From positions 1 to 16,141 of the forward strand of contig CBDUWP010000030.1 in the NCBI GenBank assembly GCA_965370955.1: 16,141 nucleotides of DNA. Reading direction: 5' to 3'. A program made the translations under genes and the position numbers. Positions within the stretch are counted from its first letter, which is position 1, and each line of letters begins with the position of its first letter. The stretch comes from CBDUWP01 sp965370955. GTDB lineage: Bacteria; Planctomycetota; Phycisphaerae; Sedimentisphaerales; Anaerobacaceae. The notes under the pieces are model-generated. The model saw only the letters and a program-made list of their open reading frames with translations, made no database searches and was not told where the DNA came from. This document shows positions 7,477 through 14,521 of the stretch, one piece after another.

Positions 7477-8199
7477 ATGTCAATCAAAGCAACTCTAGAA
7501 AACTACCTCAAAGCATTACTCAAAGGCGATAGAAAAGAAGCTAGAACGGTTATTGAAGATGCTTTCCATGTCGGAATGACGGCCAACGGAGTTTATGTCG
7601 ATGTCGTGTGGCCAATCATGGTGGAAATAGAACGACTCTTTAGAGCTGATAAAATCACGGTGACACAAGAGCATATGGCGACCAGAATCAATAGAACCAT
7701 CGTCGACCAATTACAAAACAAGCTGCCGAGAAAAGAAGCGAGAAATAAAGAGATTGTCGTCTGCTGCTCAGAAAGTGAAATGTATGAATTGGGCGCGCAA
7801 ATTACGGCTGACCTTTTCGAGAGCGATGGATGGAATGTGAAATTCGTCGGCGGCGGATTGACGAACGATGATCTATTGAGTTTTGTCAATGTCGCTCAGC
7901 CGGATGCTCTGTTGATATATGGCACAAAAGCTAATCAGGCTCCGGAAATCAGAAGCCTTATCGATCGAATCAAAGAAGTGGATGCAAGGCCGGATATGAA
8001 AGTTATCGTTTCGGGAGGACTGTTCGATCGCGTCGAAGAATTATGGATCGAAATCGGAGCTGATATGTATGCTCCAAATGCTCAGCAGGCTGTCGAAAAC
8101 GCATTGATGGACCACTCAAACGTGGGCGAACAAAGGACTATCAATAGAAGAAAAAGAAAAGCGGTACAAAAAAAACAAGCGGCCAAAATGACCGTCTAA
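7477..8199 (+). CDS. Stand-alone cobalamin-binding-fold protein with altered ligand motif
   Basis: The 240-residue protein has the two-part layout of the B12-binding modules of CarH, AerR and MetH. A helical cap domain is at about 1-88, then a Rossmann-like B12-binding domain at about 91-210 (KEIVVCCSESEMYELGAQ, then GWNVKFVGGG, PDALLIYGTK and KVIVSGGLF). There is no DNA-binding, kinase or methyltransferase domain. The lower-ligand motif D/E-x-H-x-x-G reads EMYELG at 101-106, so the cobalt-ligating His is Tyr103. In the cap, the W-x9-EH signature of CarH reads F55-x9-E65-H66. The C-terminus is strongly basic (RRKRK, QKKQAAK at 224-237), which could bind nucleic acid. GGAG precedes the ATG at good spacing. 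The gene looks monocistronic, between its own promoter and terminator. Regulator or sensor is the best guess; cobalamin binding itself is uncertain. Confidence 0.82.
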   Translation: MSIKATLENYLKALLKGDRKEARTVIEDAFHVGMTANGVYVDVVWPIMVEIERLFRADKITVTQEHMATRINRTIVDQLQNKLPRKEARNKEIVVCCSESEMYELGAQITADLFESDGWNVKFVGGGLTNDDLLSFVNVAQPDALLIYGTKANQAPEIRSLIDRIKEVDARPDMKVIVSGGLFDRVEELWIEIGADMYAPNAQQAVENALMDHSNVGEQRTINRRKRKAVQKKQAAKMTV

Positions 8200-8279
8200 A
8201 AAATTATTGAAAACCAAAGCTGGAAAAACAAATCAAGCTGAAAAAATATATAACATTTTTTACCCTCCTAAAAACAAAG

Positions 8280-8309
8280 AAAGCTCATCTGAAAAGGTGG
8301 GCTTTTTTT
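8280..8309 (+). terminator. Rho-independent terminator
   Basis: An 11-bp stem, AAAGCTCATCT (8280-8290) with AGGTGGGCTTT (8295-8305), contains two G-U pairs and closes a GAAA tetraloop. It is followed by seven T residues (8303-8309). It ends the transcript of the gene finishing at 8199. Confidence 0.92.
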
Positions 8310-8814
8310 GCAGAAACGGCAACTGATAATGAAAAATAATCTTCCCTAAAATACGAAGATTAGCTAATTTCGACAAAAGACCTATGTTCCCTATAGCCGA
8401 TAAAATAGCTAGAATCGGCTGTATGTGTAAAAATATCGTAAACTACGCAAAACAACAAAAAAAAAACGCAATATGGCGTTTCTATTTGACCTAAAATAAC
8501 TATAATGATTGAATATGTCGACTATTATCGGAGTGTTTGGGTGTTGATTATATCGCGAATTATCAGCTATCTATGTGGTTTTCCATTTCAGTCGTCCTTG
8601 TTGTTTGTCGACAATAAGGCACGGCGGCTTTTTTCTACAACTGTTGACCCAAATGGCCAAATCGCTGCGCTTATGCGCGAAAGGACCGAAAAACAACCGC
8701 TATAATTGTAGATCTAGCGTTTTTAAATATGTTATATGTTTTTATGTGTTTTGGGCAAAGTGCCCAAAGAAGGACTAATCAATGTTTTATGTTTTATTTA
8801 AGGAGGAGTAAACT
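8310..8814. other. About 500 bp of non-coding, AT-rich DNA with short hairpins
   Basis: I find no convincing gene. A 66-codon open frame at 8505-8705 has no ribosome site and no recognisable sequence. The stretch holds AGCCGAT/ATCGGCT (8395-8401 with 8414-8420), AAACGC/GCGTTT (8464-8469 with 8476-8481, flanked by an A-run and CTATTT, possibly a weak terminator), the perfect palindrome TTGTCGACAA (8605-8614), two isolated TATAAT boxes (8501-8506 and 8701-8706) without good -35 partners, and a leader hairpin near the next gene. Confidence 0.55.
8750..8768 (+). promoter_or_regulatory. Hairpin in the leader of the first surface-protein gene
   Basis: TTTGGGCA (8750-8757) and TGCCCAAA (8761-8768) pair perfectly over 8 bp around an AAG loop. 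This ends 46 bases before the ATG at 8815. There is no T-run, so a terminator is unlikely. It could stabilise the mRNA 5' end or bind a protein. Confidence 0.4.
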
Positions 8815-11064
8815 ATGTGTAAGAAGTTACTTTTACTCACATTTTTCACCCTATTGTTTAGTGTCTCTGCTATGGCAGCTCCATGTGGCAGTTGGACGGC
8901 TGATGATGTTTTATGGTGCGGAGATGGTGCAACTGATTCGTGGAATGTAGATGATAACTGGTGGTGGCCAGATGCGGCGGCACATTCCGGATATCCAGAT
9001 GTTAATACTGCCAAAGTTAGAGTTGGTTTGGCAATGAGATACATGTCGTATCCAGAACATTGCAATTCACTTGGCACGCTACCTGATCCAACATTGAGTA
9101 CCAGTGACATTGTTGTCTCTGATCTGTACATAGGTGGATCTTCTGCTAGTTGTGATAGCGGTGTTGATGATCCTATGGCTGGACACACTCTTTATATCAC
9201 TGGCGGAACGATGGATATTGCCAATCAACTTATAATTGGTGATGGCGGAAGAGACTCTTGGGGCAAAGTTGCTATGTCCGGAGGCCTCTTGAGATTTGAC
9301 AACGGTTACTGTGGATATAATGGCTCAACAGGCTATCTCGATATGACAGGTGGAACTCTCGAGGTCACTGGTGGCGGTGGCTTGAGAATGGGACGAGGCA
9401 GCCATAATGACACACTAGGTACTGCTGTAGTCTCAATCAAGGGAGCAAGTACTCTCTACAACGCAACAGCTGGACAAATAAAGGTCGGTTATAACGGCAA
9501 TGCTGTTATGGATATCAATGACGGCGCAACAGTTTATGCATCCGATGACCTTAGAATAGGTGAAGGAGGCGGTGGTAGATCTTCTGGTACTATCAATGTG
9601 ATAGATGGATTGCTCCAAGCGCACGAACATCTTCACGTTGGTGTTTATGCCGGCAATGGCTATTTGAACCTGACCGGCGGAACAACTCATGTCCGTTGGG
9701 ATTTACATCTTGGTCACGACGGGGGTACTGGTGTAGTTGATGTAGGTGGTTCTGCGCTGCTGGATGTATGGAATCTAAATTTCCGTAACAAAAATACAGA
9801 TGCAGTTGCACTGAATTTACTTACTAAGACAGCTACCTTGCGTTTTTCAATTGATTCACTTAGCAATACTAGGCTTGAAACGCTTTTTAACAACCTAAGA
9901 TTTATGACTTTTGAAGGTTATAAATATGGCGAAGTTGATACTAATGGCCTAAAACGTCATACATATAGTTTCACAGGGCCAGCACATGATCCGTGTGGTT
10001 TTGAAGATCATGATTATATGCTCTATGTTAACGCTGCCGAGCCAAATCTAAATCAACCTTGGATGCCGAATCCAGTTGATGGCGCCCTATTAGATGTTCC
10101 TAATGATATTGTCTTGACTTGGAAAGCTGGTCCAGATGTTACCAACTATGAGGTATTTCTTGGTACAGTGTCCGGCAGTTTATCTTCAGTTGGTACCACG
10201 TTACATCCAATAACAAGCTATGATCCTAATCTTGATCCAGATACCACATACTACTGGCAAGTGAAATGTGATGATGGTTTGATTGTTACTGAAACAGGAA
10301 AAGAATGGTCGTTTAAGACCGCTCCTCTAGGGCTTACGCATAATCATCACTATGCTGGTCGAGGACTTACTGATACATGGTCAGATCCTACTGCTTGGAA
10401 CCATGGACATGTTCCAACAGCAACGCAAAATGTGCAAATTCGTAATACTGGAAGTCTTATGATTATCGACGGCGAAAATGCTGTCTGTAAAGAGTTAGTA
10501 GTGGCACGGGGAGAAAGTGCGACGCTGCAAATGAAAAGCGGAACACTGGCTGCAGAGCAAATCCATGTTGGTAATTGGCATGAAGGCTTTGGTATTATGG
10601 AACTTAGCGGTGGAACAATCGCTATCGATAGCGGCAACGGCGACTTCCTAATGGGATGGGATGGCGGTGGACGCCTTAAGATGACTGGCGGGAAAATTAT
10701 ATGCAGAGATTTCAAACTGCGATCAGGCCGTGAAGATTGGCGGTCTCCAAGACAAAAGTTCAGTATGCTGGAATTGTCTGACGGAGTCATCGATTGTAAT
10801 GATTTTAGTATGACAGACCCAGCTGACATTACTAACATGACAGGTTGTACAATTATTGCCAATGGCGATAAAGTTACCCAAATCAATACCTATATCACTG
10901 ATGGCAAAATGATGGCTTATGGTGGTGCAGGAAGCTTGAATGTCGTTTACGACAGTGGTGACGACGAAACTACCGTAACTGTTAATGTGGCTGATCTAAC
11001 TGGTGATGGTAATACTGATGGAGCCGATCTTGGCGTAATCGCTGATCAATGGCTGAAACCATAA
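8815..11064 (+). CDS. Secreted beta-solenoid protein with FN3-like domain and dockerin-like end
   Basis: A 749-residue exported protein. Residues 1-22 are a signal peptide (MCKK, hydrophobic core, cleavage near SAMA-A). Residues about 25-330 are Gly/Asn/Asp-rich imperfect repeats with the recurrent pattern G-x-L-x-(I/M)-x-G-G-T, for example YLDMTGGTLEV, YLNLTGGTTHV and VMDINDGATVY, as in autotransporter-type beta-solenoids. Residues about 417-502 form an FN3-like domain common in planctomycetes (DGALLDVPNDIVLTW, YEVFLGT, DPDTTYYWQVK, EWSFKT). A second solenoid covers about 508-700. The C-terminus DLTGDGNTDGADLGVIADQWL at 727-747 is one dockerin- or EF-hand-like calcium loop with acidic ligands at D727, D731, D735 and D738. 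AGGAGG at 8801-8806, 8 bases from the ATG, is a very strong ribosome site. Function is unknown; surface attachment or carbohydrate-related binding is inferred. It is paralogous to the next gene. Confidence 0.88.
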   Translation: MCKKLLLLTFFTLLFSVSAMAAPCGSWTADDVLWCGDGATDSWNVDDNWWWPDAAAHSGYPDVNTAKVRVGLAMRYMSYPEHCNSLGTLPDPTLSTSDIVVSDLYIGGSSASCDSGVDDPMAGHTLYITGGTMDIANQLIIGDGGRDSWGKVAMSGGLLRFDNGYCGYNGSTGYLDMTGGTLEVTGGGGLRMGRGSHNDTLGTAVVSIKGASTLYNATAGQIKVGYNGNAVMDINDGATVYASDDLRIGEGGGGRSSGTINVIDGLLQAHEHLHVGVYAGNGYLNLTGGTTHVRWDLHLGHDGGTGVVDVGGSALLDVWNLNFRNKNTDAVALNLLTKTATLRFSIDSLSNTRLETLFNNLRFMTFEGYKYGEVDTNGLKRHTYSFTGPAHDPCGFEDHDYMLYVNAAEPNLNQPWMPNPVDGALLDVPNDIVLTWKAGPDVTNYEVFLGTVSGSLSSVGTTLHPITSYDPNLDPDTTYYWQVKCDDGLIVTETGKEWSFKTAPLGLTHNHHYAGRGLTDTWSDPTAWNHGHVPTATQNVQIRNTGSLMIIDGENAVCKELVVARGESATLQMKSGTLAAEQIHVGNWHEGFGIMELSGGTIAIDSGNGDFLMGWDGGGRLKMTGGKIICRDFKLRSGREDWRSPRQKFSMLELSDGVIDCNDFSMTDPADITNMTGCTIIANGDKVTQINTYITDGKMMAYGGAGSLNVVYDSGDDETTVTVNVADLTGDGNTDGADLGVIADQWLKP

Positions 11065-11129
11065 ACGGAGCTCTTAATTATACAGGAAATTAAAATATGA
11101 ATAACTTAAATTCTAAAAAGGAGTACACG

Positions 11130-13415
11130 ATGTGTAAGAAGATTGTATTTCTTATCTCCGTTATACTTTTGTTTAGCGGTGTTACGTTTGGTGTTGATGA
11201 CACAAATAATGTTTATGACGTAAATGATTATATTTGGTCAAATGGTGCGATTGATGGTACGGCTCATACAGACACTTATTGGGCTTCCGGAGCGAACTGG
11301 TACAATGTAATCTCTGCTATAGAGGGTACAGCACCAGATGCAAATAGCTATGCTCACATTGGAAACTTCTCAGAATGTGAATATCCATCGGTTTTGCGCA
11401 CCAATTATGCCATTATGGTTGATCCAATCGTAAACAGTACGCAAACTGTTGATAAGATGCGTATTGGTGGTTCTGATTGTGATACCAATGACCTTTTGTT
11501 GGGCGATCCAAATGCTTTTCATCAGTTGACTATCACAGCAACTGGCAATTTGACAGTGGGTAATTCAATTCACATGGGTGTTTCCTTTGCAATGGATAAT
11601 AACGAACCGGCTGAAGGACGTTTGCTAATTGAGTCTGACGGAATCTTGAGTTCTGGTTCAGAAGGCCTACTGGTTGGTGCATGGGGCGGCCATGCTACTG
11701 TTGACGTAAATGGTCAGCTTACTAGTGCCGGTGGTATGGACCTAGGCAGAGGAGATCATCTAACTTGGGGTCTTACGTCAGAGGGTACACTGAATATTAA
11801 TAATAGTTTTGGACTTGTTCAGATAAATAACTATCTTGGTGTTGGACGGGATTATGCTAAAGGTACTGTTAATGTAAATGATGGTGAACTGAAAGTTAGC
11901 CAATATGTTTATCTAGGTTCTGGATTAGTAGAAGGCTCATCTCCTCTTCGCAGAGGTAAAGGCTATATGAATGTAAATGGCGGTACCGTTTCTGTTACTG
12001 CTAAGACTACAGTTGGTCTTGGTAAAGGTTACGGCGAGCTGAATGTTAATAGCGGTTTGTATCAAACATTGGGCGATCTTGTTATTGGCGACTGGCAAAC
12101 ACAATATAATACAGGCGGTGATAATGATAGTACCGGTAAAGTGACAATTAGTGGCGGTACACTTGAGGCTTGGAATCTTATCCTCAACGAATTGGCGGGG
12201 CATGCCTCAATGGATGTCAATATGACTAATGGTCTGTTTAGTTTTATAATAAAAACAGAAGAGCATGGTCGTCAAGTCGAACTATTAAAGCCTGCATTCC
12301 TTGGTAATCTTACTGTCGATGACGGTAAAGAGTATGGTGAAATTTTTGATCCAAATCGTTTGGTTTTTGATCTGGATACCTCTGCCTATACGCCTGGTAT
12401 TGGTGATATTACTCATCGGGCTGATCTGGTTACACAGCTTATACATAAAGATGAAGCTTGGAGACCGGGTCCAGTTAATGGTACCTATGGTGTTCCGGCA
12501 AGATCTGCGAAATTGTCGTGGCAAGCCGGTGCGGCAGCAGCTACTAGTTATGATGTATATTTTGGAACAAATGAAACACCTGGCGGTACACCTGCCAATG
12601 TCACAGGTTTGACTCATACAGTCTCTCTTGATCCAAATACTACATACTACTGGAAAGTTGTTACAAACATTTTCGGTGGATCAGTTGATGGTCAAAAATG
12701 GTCATTTAAGACACATGCTAGTCATACACAAGCTGGTCTTACCTATACCAATATGCTTGGAGATGATGATCTTGCAAATGCTTTTAACTGGTATCAGCTA
12801 TATCTTCCGTCAGTTAATGATTCTATGGATATTCAAGATGACGTGACCTTTAAAGTTGATGGTGAAACTTTTGATTTTGATGAACTCAATATAGGTTCTG
12901 CTTATCGCAATGATTGGGATATTACTGAAGTTAAAATGATAATGGATAGCGGAGATATCTCAGCAAACTTAGTGAGAATCGGACTTGGAGGATGGGCACA
13001 AGCCTGTCTCGAAATGAACGGCGGAACATTGCAGTCCAGTGGCAAAATCGATGTCGGCAGCGATGGTTACGGACGTATTATTCAAACAGATGGACTTATC
13101 AGTTGTCAAGAGTTACGCGTGCCGTCAGGAGTTCGCACAGTTGGTGAAGACTCTATCAACTCTGGTGTTGTTAATATGCTCGGTGGTACGTTAGCTTTTG
13201 ATAGGATAATAATGTGGACTGAAAAACAAGCTACAGGCCGCATCTTTATCAGCGATGGCAAGCTAGTCTTTAAAAATGGTGGTGGTGCCGGTGCACTTAG
13301 CCATTATATAGACGAGGGCTTGATTCAAGGTATGGGTTGTCTGAAAGTTGAGCCAAGTTATGATCATGAGATCATTCATGCTGCAGCTCCAACGATCGAT
13401 GGTGTAATTGGATAG
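11130..13415 (+). CDS. First fragment: signal peptide, solenoids and FN3-like domain, up to the TAG
   Basis: If the TAG terminates translation, this is the only product that can be exported. It would be a 761-residue secreted protein lacking most of the CBM9-like domain and the dockerin-like end. Its last residues, AAAPTIDGVIG, stop at the first strand of that domain, so the truncation cuts within a fold and not at a natural domain border. Expression could be shared with the upstream paralogue, 65 bp away with no terminator between. Confidence 0.7.
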   Translation: MCKKIVFLISVILLFSGVTFGVDDTNNVYDVNDYIWSNGAIDGTAHTDTYWASGANWYNVISAIEGTAPDANSYAHIGNFSECEYPSVLRTNYAIMVDPIVNSTQTVDKMRIGGSDCDTNDLLLGDPNAFHQLTITATGNLTVGNSIHMGVSFAMDNNEPAEGRLLIESDGILSSGSEGLLVGAWGGHATVDVNGQLTSAGGMDLGRGDHLTWGLTSEGTLNINNSFGLVQINNYLGVGRDYAKGTVNVNDGELKVSQYVYLGSGLVEGSSPLRRGKGYMNVNGGTVSVTAKTTVGLGKGYGELNVNSGLYQTLGDLVIGDWQTQYNTGGDNDSTGKVTISGGTLEAWNLILNELAGHASMDVNMTNGLFSFIIKTEEHGRQVELLKPAFLGNLTVDDGKEYGEIFDPNRLVFDLDTSAYTPGIGDITHRADLVTQLIHKDEAWRPGPVNGTYGVPARSAKLSWQAGAAAATSYDVYFGTNETPGGTPANVTGLTHTVSLDPNTTYYWKVVTNIFGGSVDGQKWSFKTHASHTQAGLTYTNMLGDDDLANAFNWYQLYLPSVNDSMDIQDDVTFKVDGETFDFDELNIGSAYRNDWDITEVKMIMDSGDISANLVRIGLGGWAQACLEMNGGTLQSSGKIDVGSDGYGRIIQTDGLISCQELRVPSGVRTVGEDSINSGVVNMLGGTLAFDRIIMWTEKQATGRIFISDGKLVFKNGGGAGALSHYIDEGLIQGMGCLKVEPSYDHEIIHAAAPTIDGVIG

Positions 13416-14186
13416 CAATGGGATACTGATAATTGGATGGCTGTCGATACTGTTCTTGGATCAAGAGGCAATTCAGCTAGTTTAACTGCCAGATATAAAA
13501 CGATGTGGAACTCAACAACAAATCGCATATATGTTCTGATGGAAGTTGTTGATGCAAATGGCGTTTTTGCTCCAGTTCAAGCCTACAATGGTGGAGGCTA
13601 TGAAGGAGAAGACCACTTCGAGATCATGTTCGACGGTGGCGAAAATAATGCTCCTTATAGAATCGACAAGGGTGTTGAACCAGGTGCTCTTGCTCAGCAA
13701 TGGGTAATTGGCTCAGATGGCACAGCAAGCGGCAGCTGGATGAACCTCGGTGGTTTTGAATATCTTAGCCTCTATGGTGACATCGCCTCAGGTGATAAGC
13801 CTGACTATGCTGTAACCTATACTTCGGGAACAAACACTACCGTTCTCGAAATTGCATTGGTTCCTTACAATTACTTCGGTGCCCAAACTGGTAAAACCTC
13901 AAGTGAAAGAACCGGCTTGATAATTGGTGATACGGTTGGTTTCGAACCTTCATATTGCAATAGATCTGATGCTACAACCGATGCTTTTGAGTTGGTTGGA
14001 GATGATCCTAGTGCTTCAAAATCAAGCAGGGCCTCTAGATTTAGTATCTTTGAATTAGTTGGCACCAGCTATGTGAACGCTGATTCAACAGAAACCGCTG
14101 TCGTTGCCTATAAGGCTGACGTAAACGGTGACTGTTTAGTCAACTTTGAAGATTTTGCAACACTAGCTAATCACTGGATGGAATAA
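13416..14186 (+). CDS. Second fragment: CBM9/DOMON-like domain and dockerin-like end, downstream of the TAG
   Basis: The 256 codons after the TAG are in the same frame. The first ATG is at 13437, but there is no Shine-Dalgarno site before it and no signal peptide, so independent translation would give a cytoplasmic piece of a secreted domain. The CBM9-like fold is recognised from the sequence TARYKTMWNSTTNRIYVLMEVVDANG, the acidic DHFEIMFDGG strand and TVLEIALVPYNYFG. Such domains often bind sugars or haem-like ligands. TAA ends the gene at 14186. Confidence 0.65.
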   Translation, partial: QWDTDNWMAVDTVLGSRGNSASLTARYKTMWNSTTNRIYVLMEVVDANGVFAPVQAYNGGGYEGEDHFEIMFDGGENNAPYRIDKGVEPGALAQQWVIGSDGTASGSWMNLGGFEYLSLYGDIASGDKPDYAVTYTSGTNTTVLEIALVPYNYFGAQTGKTSSERTGLIIGDTVGFEPSYCNRSDATTDAFELVGDDPSASKSSRASRFSIFELVGTSYVNADSTETAVVAYKADVNGDCLVNFEDFATLANHWME

Positions 14187-14228
14187 TCAGTAAGCAGTTA
14201 GAAAATGTAGTAAGAAGTTAAGATTTAT

Positions 14229-14264
14229 CAGAGCCTCGTGAGGTAACTTGCGGGGCTCTGTTTG
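14229..14264 (+). terminator. Hairpin terminator after the surface-protein pair
   Basis: CAGAGCCTCG (14229-14238) pairs with CGGGGCTCTG (14251-14260) over 10 bp with one G-U pair. It is followed by a weak T-rich tail, TTTGTATGG. It lies 42 bases after the TAA of the second surface-protein frame. The strong GC stem fits intrinsic termination; the poor U-tract lowers confidence. Confidence 0.7.
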
Positions 14265-14345
14265 TATGGTTGTAAGGCGGGACAGTAAAACTTAAATATC
14301 GCTGAAACATAACATTCCACAATGCCATTTTAATAAGGTTTTTAG

Positions 14346-14374
14346 TCGACTTCTTAATCCTTTGAAGGTATAAT
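14346..14374 (+). promoter_or_regulatory. Candidate promoter for the UroD-family gene
   Basis: TCGACT (14346-14351, four of six to TTGACA), a 17-base spacer and a perfect TATAAT (14369-14374) form a reasonable sigma-70 promoter. Transcription would begin near 14381, about 140 bases before the ATG at 14522. Confidence 0.5.
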
Positions 14375-14383
14375 TCCGAAACA

Positions 14384-14411
14384 TTGCTGTCAAATATATT
14401 AGCTGACGCAA
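14384..14411. promoter_or_regulatory. Inverted repeat just downstream of the predicted start site
   Basis: TTGCTGTCA (14384-14392) and TGACGCAA (14404-14411) are inverted copies except for one extra T, separated by 11 bases. The position at +4 to +31 relative to the predicted transcription start fits an operator or a 5' stem-loop. Confidence 0.4.
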
Positions 14412-14521
14412 TAGAAATAAAACCAATGTGATAGGATTTTTTTGATGCCGAAAGTTGTTAAGAGTTATTGCAAAAACAAAGGCAGTAAGGTTTGTTAGAT
14501 TCTGTTGTGAAGGAGATTGAT

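Larger units (their letters stand above)
11130..14186 (+). pseudogene. Paralogous secreted solenoid protein interrupted by an in-frame TAG
   Basis: Read through, the frame is 1018 codons with one internal TAG (13413-13415, codon 762). The first part, residues 1-761, has a signal peptide (MCKKIVFLIS..., cleavage near residue 21), a solenoid at about 30-370, an FN3-like domain at about 446-528 (TSYDVYFGT, DPNTTYYWKV, KWSFKT) and a second solenoid at about 533-730. The TAG falls right after PTIDGVIG, the usual opening of a CBM9/DOMON-like domain. That domain continues in the same frame after the stop (QWDTDNW..., TARYKTMWN, YVLMEVVDANG, DHFEIMFDGG) to about residue 980. The end, ADVNGDCLVNFEDFATLANHWME at 996-1018, matches the dockerin-like end of the upstream paralogue. 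The start at 11130 has AAGGAG at 7 bases and shares ATGTGTAAGAAG with the upstream gene; an ATG at 11097 is in frame but poor. The stop is a nonsense mutation, a sequencing error or a readthrough site. Confidence 0.75.
14265..14521. other. Non-coding gap before the UroD-family gene
   Basis: No gene is seen in this 257-base stretch. It contains the promoter candidate at 14346-14374 and the inverted repeat at 14384-14411, both listed separately. The rest is AT-rich without further structure that I can support. Confidence 0.6.

Noticed and set aside
8486..8506. TTGACC and TATAAT as a promoter
   Set aside because: The spacer is only 9 bases, far from the 16-18 needed. It is a chance pairing in AT-rich DNA.
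8505..8705. A 66-codon open frame in the gap before the surface proteins
   Set aside because: It has no ribosome site, no recognisable motif and mixed composition, and it overlaps a palindrome and promoter-like boxes. It is best explained as a chance frame.
11130..14186. Genome-wide TAG recoding, for example as pyrrolysine
   Set aside because: At least four other genes here (sigma factor, prmC, asnS and the UroD-family gene) end in TAG at their normal family lengths. Only local readthrough remains open.
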